NCBI GenBank assembly: GCA_028023455.1 | Contig: JAQFVV010006231.1 | Span: forward strand, 3,913,036-3,977,035 | Reading direction: 5' to 3' | Length of the DNA stretch: 64,000 nucleotides | Source: Epiperipatus broadwayi | Lineage: Eukaryota > Onychophora > Udeonychophora > Euonychophora > Peripatidae | Shown here: positions 1 through 13,205 of the stretch, piece after piece | How the letters are laid out: every line of letters begins with the position of its first letter | Numbering within the stretch: the first letter of the stretch is position 1 | Notes under the pieces: model-generated | What the model saw: the letters and a program-made list of their open reading frames with translations, nothing else | What the model was told of the DNA's origin: nothing | Databases searched by the model: none | Made by a program: the position numbers and the translations under genes

Positions 1-2429
1 TAATAATTCTCATAAGTAAACACACTATCTCTCACATAATCTATTTCTAAATAAAATTAACTATTGGGAAACATATGCCATTGAAAATAATAATAATCTA
101 TCAAATAATAAAAAAGTTCAGATATTGGCATCTGGAATCCAAATATTTGGACTTCTTAGTTAAAATAAATGTCAAAGCCCTTCCTACTAATTAATTTCTA
201 TTCTACAAGTGATACTTCACTAATATAGATCCATTATCTCTGTCAAAGAAATGAAAAAACATTGGAAGACTTTCTTATGGATTGTTCCTCAGTTCTTCCT
301 TGTCATATTCTTATCACTAATATGACTCATTCAAACTCACTAACAATCAACAACCTCATAAAAATATACAAAGTGGTCTCTTTCCCAACATAAGAATTAC
401 TACATTCATTCTTTTCATAGTCTGGTTCATAAGATGCTATCTAAGGCTTTAATCCCACATCTCACAATACTAAATCACTCTTTCTAAAAAAAAAGAGAGA
501 AATAACATTAAGATCAGAGATCAAACACATGCACCAGCTGATAATTTTGTAACTACATAGAATCTGCTCTCATTAAGAACAACCCAGAGACTTGACTATT
601 GAATATACTAATTAATATGCATTAGATATATATATATTGATTATTTCTCAATTATATGAACATCTATCTATCTTATTGTTTTTCTACTTGAAATCTCCTT
701 ATTTCAATAAGACTTGTAAATAATTTCCAATATATATAGTAAGCCTAATAAAGTTAATTTAAACCTAAAATATCCAATAATTCACAATACAAATTGCAAA
801 TGTGCAAAAATTAGATAATATTTAAAAGTATAAGAGCAAAAACATCATAAACAAATGTGTAAACCACAAAATAATTTTTAATAACCCCCCCCCTGCAAAC
901 TTTATTTATAAATATACGGAAGTAATAAGTTATCTAAAAATGGATAGGCAAAATTGATTTCTAATAAACATGTGAAAAATGCATTAAAGAAAAAATAAAG
1001 AAGCAGAAAATTTATTCATAGGCCATTAATTTATTCAGTGCAAATTACTATTGACAAGTTATAAATTCATTTCCGATAATAAATACAAATTACAATTAAC
1101 AGGAGTAGAAGAATCAATATTTACTTTAATTATGCCAAGATTTTACAAGAAGAGAAAAAGAAATTCTTACATTATACGAACTCTTAGATTCACTTGCAGC
1201 AATCTACTGGTTACCCTTATAGCTAGCAGTATCAATAAAATGTGAAAACAGCAGTCAGAAGTAATTAGAAAAAATGTGGGCAATTGAAAGAATTAATAAC
1301 AAGAGAAAAAAAATACTTTTTTTTTTAAAGCGAAAGACATTTTAAAAAACTAAAAAGAAAAACAAACTTCACAATATAGAGAAAATTATTATTGTATATA
1401 ACTGCATCAATTTAATGCTTTTTTAAATATTTTAATGAGCTATTTTATAAAAACAAAAAAGGATGTAATACAGTCTTTAAAAATGGCAAAATATTCAATT
1501 TTATCATTATTTCATTTGATTCTTTTCATTAGTTTTTTTTTTTTTTTCCATTCATAAACATATGCTAGAGTGGGCATGCATGATGTATATTGGTGTTTTT
1601 TCATAAAGAAGAATAATAATTATAAACAGATATAACTTTAGATTTTAAACTCTTAAAAGCATAGTTTAAACCAAAAAAAGAGCATAATTTCTTATTCAAT
1701 AATCCTTCATAGATTATAGTAAAAATATATATTTGTACATAACACATATCTAATTAACTGATAATGGATTATTCTGACATTCATTCCAACTAATTTTAGA
1801 CTTCCTACAAATTCTTTTATTTACTATGCTTGTCTAAAAAAAATTTATAAAAGCACCCACCCTTTCTCTTTAACCACTCAATATAGTGCAATAATTATCT
1901 GACAGTGGATTATTTTTATTTTTTGAAAACTTGTATTGAGATTGCCAGTTGTAACTTGATAAAGTACAATATCCCAAAGTATACTGTAGTATCACTTTTT
2001 TTTTTTTTCATTTTTGTGCCATCTGACAACTGAAAAGGAAAAAAAAAACCTTGTTCATTATCTGATGCTAACAATATTTTGATTCACATCTGCAAGATAT
2101 TACTGACTATTTAATGGTGTTGCTGTCACTTTGTTTTCTTTTCAATCTCTTATAGATATCTATATAGTTATTTTGTCAGTTATGGGGTCATTTGACAATA
2201 AAAACTGGAACTAAAGTAAATATTGATTTATTAATTTTAAAAAAAAAAATCTTAAGATACCAGTATTCTATAAAGAAAGTACTACAATAAGCCAACAATA
2301 ATCCTGACTAATTCCTAGCTATCAGGAGTCAAGAGCAATTGTGAAGCCATTTGTAAGCTCCTCTTCTATTGTTGCCAGCAATGAATAAAAATAATTGTAT
2401 ATTTTCCATAGTTTGTTTAAATATTAATG
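1..2429. other. A+T-rich non-coding DNA, no gene seen
   Basis: No coding signal. The stretch has homopolymer runs, including an isolated C9 run at 885-893 and T/A runs near 1313-1326. Part of about 60-480 loosely resembles 9400-9600 (shared words around the phrase gaatccaaat and gcccttcct/gccttccta), so both may be decayed copies of one unidentified repeat. The 64-codon open frame at 1051-1245 shows no domain and is probably chance. Confidence 0.6.
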
Positions 2430-2544
2430 TTTTTTTTTTTCTCATATGTCATAGCATCAGCCGGAAGTCGAACCTACAACCGTCTGCAATCAACTACTTG
2501 CTTGCAAGGCAGCTGCAATGACCTCTCGGCTAACAACACTCGAC
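2430..2544 (-). repeat. tRNA-derived SINE, subfamily A
   Basis: On the minus strand this copy has a tRNA-like head with the A-box region GCCGAGAGGTC, an anticodon-like hairpin with loop CTTGCAA, and a B box GGTTCGACTTCC. It then has the short tail GATGCTATGACA and an oligo(A) tract (T10 on the plus strand at 2431-2440). The same end, GATGCTATGACA plus oligo(A), occurs at 34.2, 48.1 and 55.9 kb, which defines a family. This copy shares a longer variable region (words GTAGTTGATTGCAGACGG) with the 34.2-kb copy, so the two form one subfamily. An internal RNA polymerase III promoter is expected for this class. Mobilisation would need a LINE enzyme from elsewhere. Confidence 0.85.
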
Positions 2545-5500
2545 TATTAATGATTATTTTTACAGAATATTTGCATAATAATTATTAAAAAATATATTTA
2601 CATGACTATATTTAGATTTTATTCAAATATTGCCTTACTTTTAAAAATACAAATTAAGAAATTGATGGTAATTGTAAAAATGAATCTTCACAACTTTATA
2701 GTGACTTAACAATAATTCATTCAGATTTTAGAAATAAAATTCAATTAATCAAGATTTCATTAATTTATTTTTTTAGTATTATTGTGGTAATAGTTTACTA
2801 AGAAAAATTATGGTTCTCACTATATCATTTTACTTTATTATTTTTCCCCTCTATATGTGTAAAGTTCAAATAAGATTTTGTTTGGATATTTTTCATTTAT
2901 AAACTCATATTTCTAATAAATCAAGAATATATTATTGATTTATAATATAGAATAAAGATTTTAATGCTAAAATAAAATGTTGAACTATAACTAAAACAGC
3001 CACTAGGGGTTGATGCAAATAATGTTGAAATGTGGGATTAAGTTTGTAAATACCAAAATTATATACCCTTTTAAAATATAAATTCATTGAAAGCAGTCAA
3101 CACTTAAATAATATCAATATCAATATAATCAACAATCTCAATCTGTTGTCAAGGCAACCTTCTTTTAACAATAAAGGTAGAAATCAACCTTTATTTATGG
3201 ACTAATTTTTTATAGACACTAAAGATTGCATCTTGATCACAGAGAATGAAATTATTAATACAAAGTCATTTAAATAAATCTCATTAAACAGATAAATATA
3301 ACCTGTTCTGAAAGTAGATTAACAAATAGTCAATTATAACTTTCAAGTAGCAATTATAACTTTCAAATTTCACTTCAACAATATATTACTTAGACAATAA
3401 AACTGATAATGTTCTAGGTAAGACAGTTTTATAAATGTAAATTCATTGAAAGCAGTCCGCAAAATATAATCAACAATCACCATATGGATATTATTTAGAA
3501 AACTCCTGTATGAGCTAATATATGCAAGCATTGAAAAAATTGTATAATCTTATCAATTTATCATTAACTGTCTATTTTTAAAAAATATGAACTTTGAACA
3601 AAAATATTTTTTAGTCCAATTTAAATTGACACTTGTATTTATTGAATACATTTATATTTCCACACTCAGATCAAATAAACTGTCTCACTATCAAAAAAAC
3701 AGGCACTGCTATCCATTGCAGATAATATATATTTAATACAATCAAAAGTTTTCAACTTTAACCTGTTTCACTTCATATTATCCTAAGACTTTTTTTTCCC
3801 CCAATTTTTATAATTGTTATCGCTAATATATTATTTACTATCTAAATAAACAAAAGCTAAAAAGATAATGTTAAAAAAATTAATCTGCCATTGGAATAAA
3901 TGCTTATATGTGGGTGTGTTTTAAAATGCATTTATTAATGTAAATTAAGTTTAAATATATGTACTGGATATATATTGTGTGAAATATATAGTGATAAAGA
4001 ACAATAAATATTTTTCAAAGCTCATGTAATTGTAAAGTTTGATTAATTGATTAGCTGATTAATATTCAAAGCAAATTTCAGACTAAATTCATCAAATATA
4101 ATGATAAGCTGCAAATTTGTTTCTGATTCCAACCAATAAATTTTATTTCAAAATTTTCTATATAAAAATATTTGTTAAAAGATTGAAAAGAAAAAAAATG
4201 AACAGTAAAAATTTAGGGCATATGTCTTACTATTTATGGAATCTTAATTTTAATAATAATTTGGAATAACATGATTTTAAAATATAATGAAATGTATAAA
4301 TAGATGTTATAATTGAAAACAGAGACATACATATTTTAAAAGGAAATCAAATATGTGAATTTTATACTGTGTGTAATTATATTTTCATTATAACTTCGAA
4401 AAATTTAATTTAAATAATTCTACAATAACAGTAATTAATAAAATAAATATTATGTCATTTATATAAAAATCTTGGTTTATTGATTGTGTTGTGTATCAAT
4501 CAGTCGAATGTAAAAATAAGATTTCCATCAGGAATCGATATTTCTAGAACTAATAATTTATAGAACATTTTTAAGAATGTGTCAAGTGAGAGCTAATTTG
4601 ATTTAAAAAATAAGATGTCAATACATCATCATAAATAATTATTTTCTCACAAATTTCTTGGCCAAAACCAATTCTTAAAAAGAGCATTTTTAGAACTGGA
4701 TGATATCCTGGATAGAACAGTTCAGTCTTGCTCACAACTTCAATTAAAAGTCATTGTTAGAAATTATTTCTTTTGTATGAATATTACTATGATTGTTATA
4801 TAAGTCATATTCTTCAATGTTATTCAATAATGTGATTTACTTGGATTACATATAAACTATTATAAATTTAATGTAAGTAGAAATAATAAAAAAACCTTTT
4901 GAAAGTTGTTAAATGTGATTAAATCAATGCTCAAGTTATAATGTTAATTTTTAATACACAAAACCTTCAGTTTTAATACAGTTTATGGCAAAATAACATT
5001 ACTTTTGTGTGCATTTATTATTAAATATCACTTCCCAAATAACTAATATAATAAAGAATTTTAAAAAGAATAAATTTATTATGAGGAATTTTAAAAAACT
5101 TACAATCTGATTTTATTTTTAAAAATCATTTTAAAAAGTATTATACTATATGCATATTTCATTTTTATAATTATCTTGTGTCAAATTAATAAAAATAAAT
5201 CGAAAATTGAAAAAAAAAAAAAGCTATAGAAATAAATGTTTCTTTTTCTTAGTAACATACACACTTCACCAAAATTATCAAGCTGTAATTTGTTTTTTAA
5301 TTACTCCTGATAGCTATGGAGAAAAAGTGAAAACTAAAATATAGAATCATGAATATCTTCCTCATGTAATCAAAGTATTTTTTGCAATGACTCTGCTTTA
5401 ATTTCTCCTGTCCTGCCAAGTTACTTTGGATCCCCATATTATTGCTATGGTCTCAACATTTGTGAATACATTCATGAAAAAAAATTTTAAGCTTTAATCA

Positions 5501-6381
5501 TATTCTTGATTAAGAGATAGAGCCTCTAGATTTTAGAGGGAAAAAACTCACATTATACAGAATGACAGATACTAATGAGCTTGAGTGGCAAAGTAGGAAT
5601 AAACCTAATGCAAAACTGAGCTAAATATTCTTTGGTTTTCAATCAGTCTAATGTCATAACATAACATTATTCGGTTATATTTTAATCAGACAAAGAGATA
5701 ATAACTAAAACATTAAATGAAATACAAAAAATAATAATAATTTTGGTAACATATCTTACACACATTACTTTAATTATAAATATATTTCTGCCCCTTGACA
5801 AAATGATGTTTTCTTTCAGTGATGCAGCAGTTATGTTTCAGATCAATATATAGATACTATTAAAGAGGATTTGGGTAATTTAGAGGTAGACGTAATTAAT
5901 CAGTAAATTGATGAATTAGTAATTGACAGGGTTTCAAATGTTAATAAGCATTATATATATATATATAACTCAGATACTGAGAAAAATCATAATAGGGGCA
6001 TTTCTCATATACAACAAATAGAAGGTCTAACATTAAATAATATAGAAGCAATCCTTAAGCATTATCTACAAAATAAACAAGTTAAAAATAATTGGCAACA
6101 TTACAAATATAACATTTCTCAAACTCAGAAAATTATATGATAAATTATTTAGATATAGATAACATATTAATAATCTATATTGTAATGGCAACAACATTAT
6201 TCCTAAAGGCCTCAGATCAAAAATTAATGCTAATGTAGACCAACTTCCTAAAGAACATGCAATTGAATGGGGTAGTACAATAAAACAATCATCTGGCAGA
6301 CTAATACATATTTTAAAAAATTCATTTGAGATGAAGACTTAAATTGAAAAAGAAATCGTAGATTTTAGTAATTATAATTTA
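2545..6381. other. A+T-rich non-coding DNA with a dispersed repeat
   Basis: No gene seen. About 3094-3185 matches 9632-9725 (shared words gtcaag-caaccttcttttaa and aataaaggtagaa), and a shorter piece at 3436-3480 repeats the phrase aattcattgaaagcagtc from 3080. A (TA)n tract lies near 5951-5966. The last few hundred bases (from about 5900) may be the degraded 5' part of the Penelope-like element that follows, but I could not recognise protein there. Confidence 0.5.
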
Positions 6382-8018
6382 ATGAATATAGGTGAACAAA
6401 AGGGATTGCAGGAATGTATTATTTTGAAAGAGTCACTGGTAAAAAAATTCCATAATAAAATGAATCATAGATTTAAAGATATGGGAAAGTTTTCTAATAA
6501 ACCAGGGATTGAGCTAATTATTAATCATATTAAAACACAAATCAATTGTATAACTTTTGATAGTTATGTCAAATATTTGTATATTGGTTATAATGCAAAC
6601 AATTACTAATTTGAGAACTGATATTGATCAATCATTTGCATCATCTTCACATATGTCAAATTGTGCTGTTAAGGTTATCATTAGATCTGCTTAGTGTTAC
6701 TGATTTAGCATTGATTCATGGAACTACAGATTCTTCTAATTGCATTAATAACATTCCAGTTACTGGAAATACCAATACATCTAATTACTATTCAAATATT
6801 AATAGCAACAAATCTTTGTATTTAGCTAATAAGAAAAACTATATTATTAACCTATCTAGAACATTAATTAACCTTAGTGAGGCAGAATGTTCACTCTTAA
6901 ACAAAGCTTTATCTTTTTGTCATACAGTCCAATCATCAAAAAAAATGACTTTAAAATTCAGCAGGATTTTAGATAATTTTTTGAGAAGACTCAGATTGCG
7001 AAAAAATTTTGGAAAGCAGGAATGAAGTATTATTAGTAAATTATGATCTGATTAAACATCTCATATACTGATAATGTATATCAAGATGTTATTAACAAAA
7101 TTAGGCTTAAATGACCCAAAAAGTATAAAAGAATTTGACATTAACAGAGAAATATGAATTATCCAAATTAAAAAGAAGAGCAAACATTATTATAAAAGCA
7201 GTAGACAAGACAATCAATAGTGACCATAAACAAAGATGAATGTGTTAAGAAAGTTCTGAAGTTTTTAGATGATAAAAATTTTTACGAGCCTATTTACACA
7301 AGGTATCACAAGTAAATTATTTAAGGATATACTTTTCAGCCCAAAATATATGAAAACAAGAGGTCTCTTAGATAAAATGTATTGAATTTTTTAATACCAA
7401 TCAGAATCCATCCCAGTATGCTTTACATTTTGCCAAAAATTCGTAAATCAGGATGTCCTAACAGACTTATTGTATGTAGAGCTAGCATTGGTTTATGGAA
7501 AATATTTTAGCATATGTTAATAATTTATTAATCTTATTCTAGTTCTTACATGAAAGATATTACACATTTCCTTTCAATTTTAAAAAATATTAAATCTCGG
7601 CTACCAAATGATTGTTGTTTTTAGTTACTTTAGGTGTTGCATCACTTTTCAGTAATATATCTCATGATGATGGAATTGTGGTTATTAAATGTGGTTTATA
7701 AGATAAAAAGTATGATCATCTTATTACAATTATGACCGAATTAATATATTTAATTTTAAAATATAATTTTTTCAATTTCAATTCTAGATATTATTTATAG
7801 AAATAAGGTACTGCAACAAGTACAAAAATGCCATCAAATTATGCAAACCATTTTTGTGGCATAAGTAGAATCCTCTATATTTAAAAATGTTAGACTGAAA
7901 ACTAATACTTGATTTAGATATATAGATGATATTTTCATGATATGGTAACATAATGAAGTTGAGTTCTATAGATTCTTGGAATATATAAATAATTTTAATA
8001 AAAATATTTCTTTGTATA
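6382..8018 (+). pseudogene. Penelope-like element, N-terminal and reverse transcriptase part (decayed)
   Basis: A broken reading frame of a Penelope-like retroelement. Readable pieces in order: an N-terminal region (6382-6609); the family-typical segment LSEAECSLLNKALSF (about 6870-6920); IIIKAVDK with NKDECVKKV and NFYEP (about 7185-7290), matching the RT entry region of the family; LFSNISHDDGI (about 7645-7690); and the catalytic box RYIDDIF at 7916-7936, followed by a run ending in EYINNFNKNI. Between the pieces are many stops and frame changes, so no active enzyme is possible. The YIDD box itself is intact. The frame resumes at 8385 after an insertion. In living elements this RT copies the element's RNA at a chromosomal break. 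Identification rests on motif order and spacing seen by eye, and is strong. The 5' limit is uncertain and may lie as far up as 5900. Confidence 0.85.
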
Positions 8019-8222
8019 GGATGGTTTTTATACAAAGAAATATTTTTATTAAAATTATTTATATATTCCAAAAAACTATAAAGTTCAATTTTATTATGTG
8101 ACCATAACATGAAAATACCATCTATATATCTAAGTCAAGTATGAGGTTTATAGAGGATTCTAGTTGTGCCATAAAAATGTTTGCATATTTTGGTGCCATT
8201 TTTGATAATAAATGGACAATTG
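7808..8222. repeat. Large imperfect inverted repeat made from the PLE RT core
   Basis: The left arm (about 7808-8018) and right arm (about 8029-8222) are reverse complements of each other around a 10-nt centre at 8019-8028. The innermost stretch, about 50 bp, is nearly perfect. Outwards the arms differ by scattered substitutions and one gap of about 20 bp: the left arm keeps coding sequence between ESSI and RYIDD that the right arm lacks. Read on the minus strand, the right arm encodes MAPKYANIFMAQLE and then, in another frame, RYIDGIF (8113-8133). It is therefore a second PLE RT core in opposite orientation, with the second catalytic Asp changed to Gly. RNA across this region would form a long hairpin. 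Confidence 0.85.
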
Positions 8223-8384
8223 AAATCTTAAACTGGATTCCAAGAGATTGTAAAAGACCCAGAAAGAGACCACATGAGATGGATGGATGAAATAAGAAAG
8301 TATGCAAAGGTGATGGAGAAGATAAAGATGGATTGAGCTTGGAGAGACCTTCATCCTGCAATGGATTGATAATGATTGATGATG
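8223..8384 (+). mobile_element. RTE-like LINE, 3'-terminal fragment, inserted in the PLE
   Basis: This matches the fragment at 51889-52072 over the C-terminal end of an RTE-type ORF2 and its 3' tail. Readable residues are MRWMDEIRKYA, then after indels W-ELGETFILQWIDN, then a stop and a short GAT-rich tail. The R-W-D-I-R ... W-LGE-F--QWI ending is typical of RTE-like elements. Several 1-2 bp indels break the frame. The piece is 5'-truncated, as is usual for LINEs, and abuts the inverted PLE arm directly. A perfect 11-bp direct repeat, AATAAAAATAT, lies at 7997-8007 and 8385-8395 and could be the target-site duplication of the composite insert. Confidence 0.75.
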
Positions 8385-8973
8385 AATAAAAATATAAATT
8401 TTACAATGAATTTTTCAAAAACAATTGCCCATTTTCTTGATGCTGAAATTATTTACACTAATAGAGTTCTTGCTGCTACTGTATATAACAAACTAATTGA
8501 TAATTATCATTATCTACATTTTCATAGTATTCAATTTTTAAAAATTAGAAGGATTTATAGTAATAAGAAGTTTCTTCAACAAAATAATAAGATTCTATAT
8601 GATAGACATTGATGAATATGAGGCATCCTAAAATATTGTTGGATAATGCAATAATAAAGTCTTTAGTAAATGGAAAGAAAGGAACTTTTTTTACCTAAGA
8701 AGAACAAAAAACAGATATTCCATCATTAGTTCTTACATTTAATAATGACTTACCTAATATTAACTGTATATTGGAAAAACATTTCAACATATAAATTCCA
8801 CTGATTATTTAAAATATCTTTTCCAATCCACCTAAGTTAGTATATCAAATACAGAGATACTTAAAGATATACTTGTTAAAATAAATTTGATTAACAATTC
8901 TGTATCAGAAACAGTTGTTTTCCATGTAGTCATAAAAAAGGTTTTACATGCAAACATTATTGTGACAAAAAAT
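8385..8973 (+). pseudogene. Penelope-like element, C-terminal part (decayed)
   Basis: The PLE frame resumes here. NKNINFTMNFSKT with FLDAEI, YNKLIDNYHYLHFHS and QFLKIRRI (8385-8560) follow the family order F-T--yS-T--FLD-----, Y-K-TD---YLH, and FLR-RRI. Later come CILEKHFNI (about 8770) and KDILVKINL (about 8865). A Cys/His cluster C-x2-C, then C, H and C at 8916-8963, matches the cysteine-rich linker before the GIY-YIG endonuclease of endonuclease-bearing Penelope elements. I found no GIY-YIG domain after 8973, so the element is 3'-truncated or the domain has decayed. Frame changes and stops lie between the motifs. Joining the two parts across the insert keeps the motif order expected for one original copy. 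Confidence 0.8.
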
Positions 8974-11930
8974 AGTCAAAAGGACTAATAATAATTTTAA
9001 ATGGTAAGTTGAGAAATACATATTACACTTAACAGGAAAAACTCACCTTCTTTTCTGTCATTCTTCTAGAATCCCAAGGCTCCTTGCTAAATGCTCTATT
9101 TTTCACTATTTACATTAATCCTTTGTTTAAAATGATAGAAAAAAATTACCAGGAATATACATGCCTATATATTCCCTATAGTTTATACATTGATGTTGTA
9201 GTTTTTTTAACTTCACGTACATAACCAGCTTTCTTAAAGATTGTAACAAACTATTCAAGCAAATACAAACTAAGAGTTCAACATGAAAAATCCAGTAAAT
9301 AACCATGGGGTACAAATATATTCAGTTATTGGGAGGCATATTTATTAATCTACCCTCCATTTATGTTGGAAGATAAATAAAAAAAATTCTAAACATAAAC
9401 AATAGGCAACAAACTTGAAAATTCAAGTTCTGGTCACTAGAATCCAAATTTTATGATTTTCTGCTTAAACTAAATCTAAAAGCCTTCCTAACAGTGCATT
9501 TTTGCAGACACAAAAGACACTACATAAATATAGAATACATATGATAGTTATGCTATGAAAACTAGTCATATCTTTCAACAACATTCACCTGCCTAGTCCT
9601 ATAATATACAATATACATATCATTAAAAACCAATCAACACTTAGACAATTCCAATGTCAATAATAATCAACAATTTCAAACCATTGTCAAGACAACCTTC
9701 TTTTAAGAATAAAGGTAGAATCCCCATATATATATATATAAAACATTCAAACACAACTTGTAAAAAAATAGCTACCCATAAATTCAGGAAATTATTTTCA
9801 CATTATTCCCAATTCATTGATCAAATGATCTTTTATGTATATTATCAACCCAAGAAGAAACCCAAATATGTTTTGGAACAACTCTAAATTACAGTGCTAA
9901 ATATGTATATCGCCACCTATTCCAAAATGCCACAATGCTCAAATTATAATATGACACAAATACCTAAGGGTGAGTAAAATAAAACAGAATAAATTAAGAA
10001 TTCCAGATAAAAATTAAAAAATAAAATTTATGAGTTTACACTCTATTTATATGTACTAAATAATAATTGTAATACAAAAATGATGTAACCCTGATTATGT
10101 AAACCACATACATATATCTTTATTCTTTTCTTCTGACTATCTTAGCCTATTTATTCTGCATGTGTTTAATTATCAATTTAACTATTTTTGTTTGCAATAC
10201 TGTCCTTTTGAAAATAAAATTAGAGGTTTTTACTATTGTCAAATAAAATTTCTTAACTGAAGGCATAAATAATAGAGAAGAAAGTATGTTACTTAAAAAA
10301 AGTATTCACTTCTCATAATATATACACTTTATTTAAAAGGTATTACTATAAAAACAAGCTTACCAAAAGTCAAATAATATACAAAACAAGATGCACTTTT
10401 TTAAAAACAACATTTAGAAAAAAAAATCCATTCTTATGCTTTAATAAATTATAAAAATATAATTTACAAAATGAAAAATGGAATGTTTTAAAAATATAAA
10501 TTAAATTCAGTTTATTTATCATACAAACCACAGAATCTCATCAGATAATATATTTAAAAGTAAAAATAACATAAGAAGATAAAGAGAATACATGTCTATA
10601 ACCCAAATTTATATATCAATAAATTTGTTATAAAGTTTAATCAACATCATCAGAAAATCCAAACTACAAATGTTAGGCAAAGGAAATGAAGAAAAAAATG
10701 TTAGTGTTTCAGAGTAGCAAACTTTAACATAATTTTTATGTTAAATTTTCTTGGTAACAGGTTTACATAAACTAACTTTTAATTTTGATAATAAAAATAG
10801 ACTATAATTATTATTCAGATTAATATATTTGAAAAATTCATTAAAGATGAATTGAATTCTATGAATACCATTTTAAAGCTTGGATTTCTAAATGACTTAT
10901 TTATATTTCAAACAGCAAAAATCAATGAGATAAATAATATATATTTAGTAGTCATTGAATTGACTACCATAATTAAGAATAGCATATGTAATTAATATTA
11001 TCTAACTTCTCTCCATTTTCTTCTGCTTACTCCCATTATTTTCAACATTTTTATATTTTCCAGAAAGTATTCATTATCAAAATGTAATTACACATATTTT
11101 TACCATTATGCACTCTATGGTTTCTATATATGTATTTATTTTCATCACAGTTTGCCTCTGCTTATCATTTATTTTCCTATTCAATTCTTGTAAAATCATA
11201 GTTTCAATTTTAATAAATAGATGGATGCTCAAACTGCAAAAAAAAAAAATTAACATGCATGATTAGAAAAAAATATTTCTAGCAGGATTTTAGATTGTGC
11301 GGAACATTTCTCATGTTTTGATACTAATGAATAGGTATTTTTCAAACTTCTACATATCAAAATGGTGTGCTTCGTGTAGAGTTTATGAGAGAAAACATAA
11401 TGCAAATATATTTTACATTTGTAATTTACTGAAGTAGGGCTTTTCTTATGCGATTACAAATTCAAGTAGATCTCAAAAGTGATAAGATTGATTTAAGCTT
11501 TTCTTACCAGAGTAACCAAGCACTTTTTAGTGGCATTTAATCACAGGGGGAAAGAATCTAAAGCATCAGCCAATCACAGACCACCACCTCCATCATAGCT
11601 TTGTCAGAATAATAGAATATGCTATCAATCACAGACAAAAGTCCTTAATGGTCTATATACTGATGACATTTATTGGAATTTTTTTTAATATATTAAAAAT
11701 GAAAGGTTCATAGAAAGAATCGCTGCATCCTGTTGCACACCATAATTTAATATTTACGCTTTAAAATGTAAAACATGATAGTGTTATCACAGCTTTCTTT
11801 TGTGAAGGACGTAAACTAAATATAAAAGAATGTAAAAAAAAAAAGTTCAATATGAAATCTTAGCATTCAATAAGTTTTGACAAATTTTTTCTTTAAATGT
11901 TAGAATGAAAATTTATTAATTTAATTATAA
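8974..11930. other. A+T-rich non-coding DNA with dispersed-repeat fragments
   Basis: No gene seen. About 9632-9725 is a second copy of the repeat at 3094-3185, and 9400-9600 weakly resembles 60-480. The open frames at 9127-9315 (minus) and 9654-9887 (plus) lie in these repeat-like stretches and show no domain. The rest is low-complexity A+T-rich sequence. A somewhat richer patch at 11500-11640 contains the near-repeat aatcacag three times but nothing I can name. Confidence 0.5.
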
Positions 11931-13019
11931 AATGCATATTGAAATGGAAACCTTCCAATCTCTTTCCGTTTCACCTTCAACCTAATGACCTACTCGTCCG
12001 AACTAGTTTCGAACCTATCTTAAATGTAAAAATGTTATATATAAGTCGAGCGGTAAAACTTTGTTATCATGGCCTCTTGAATGGCATCATCCATTTACAT
12101 ACGAAAATACGCTATAATTAGACAGGTTTGATAAAATTATAGCATAGAAATCCTCATAATTATTCATAAAATGTTTTATTAATTTTGTCACTTCTTAATT
12201 ATATTCGCTATTATATTCGTATGTGGATGGATAATTTAAACCTTGAAATGATGGTATAATGATTCGTATATATATTTAAGTTTAAATAAAAAGATATAAT
12301 GTAAAACATTTTCTTTAAAATATATCTAACGGTTTTCTGATTTAATGTTTTATAGATATAGCTGAAACTAAAGTATTTTCTTTAAATTTGCTTTTTTTTT
12401 TTTAAACAAATAATATTGGGAAGGAAAATATGTTAAAAGTTATTTGTTTAAAGGTAAAATAAAAATCATCCGTTTATAATTAAAAATGAGAATTTTGTGT
12501 AAACAAGAAATCAATTAGTGACCGCACCTGGGGTAAAAGTAAAATCTAGTTTACTGATTGATTTTGTTTCAACAAAAGACTTTATCATTAAATCAGAGTA
12601 CCGTTACTTCTGCTAAGCTTTAACATTTTATAACACCTAAAAAGGAATTTAATTAGTGAAATCTGAATCAAATTATATGATTTATATATTTTAATAATTT
12701 TAAGTAAATTAAAAATAACACCTCGGAGACTTTCTCAGTAGTAGAAATTAGATTATATTATTTTGTTTAATTAAAAGTCAATTGGTCCTGAGGCAAACGA
12801 AATTCCAAAAAGGTATTAAGGCTTAGTGAAAATATATAAATAGGCCATATTTTAAGTGAGAAGATATATATACTCCATCTTGCTTTTGAAGAACTATTAC
12901 TATCCAAGCTAAAAATTGTTTAATTTTACCATGTCTTGCTAGTCAGGCAAAATTTTTGCCGTTCCCGTGATGGATCGCCGAAGTTCAATCCATCCAATGC
13001 CGAAGCAACAAGCTTATAC

Positions 13020-13205
13020 CAAATAAAAGATGCCGTAAGCCGCTAAAAAAGGGACTTGCCTTCATTCCAATTTCCGTCCAGCTACAGAAACACCATTTTA
13101 AATCGTCTCCCAACTAAATTGAAGATGCCATAAGCCGCCAAACAACTCACCTTCATGCCAGCTCGATTATCTCCAGTTCAACTATAGGAGAACTGTTTTA
13201 ATGTG
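13020..13205. repeat. Two-copy 95-bp direct repeat in a GC-rich patch
   Basis: AGATGCCGTAAGCCGC at 13028-13043 recurs as AGATGCCATAAGCCGC at 13123-13138. Each is followed by a similar run (ACTTGCCTTCATTCCA versus ACTCACCTTCATGCCA) ending in a CCAG word. The patch from about 12960 is much richer in G+C than the region around it and also contains a short repeat of the word ATCCATC / AATCCATCC. No open frame spans it. It could be part of an LTR or SINE of a family I do not know. Confidence 0.6.

Noticed and set aside
7784-8110. 108-codon minus-strand frame
   Set aside because: It runs across the inverted repeat, so it reads PLE sequence forward and then antisense. It is a by-product of the palindrome, not a gene.
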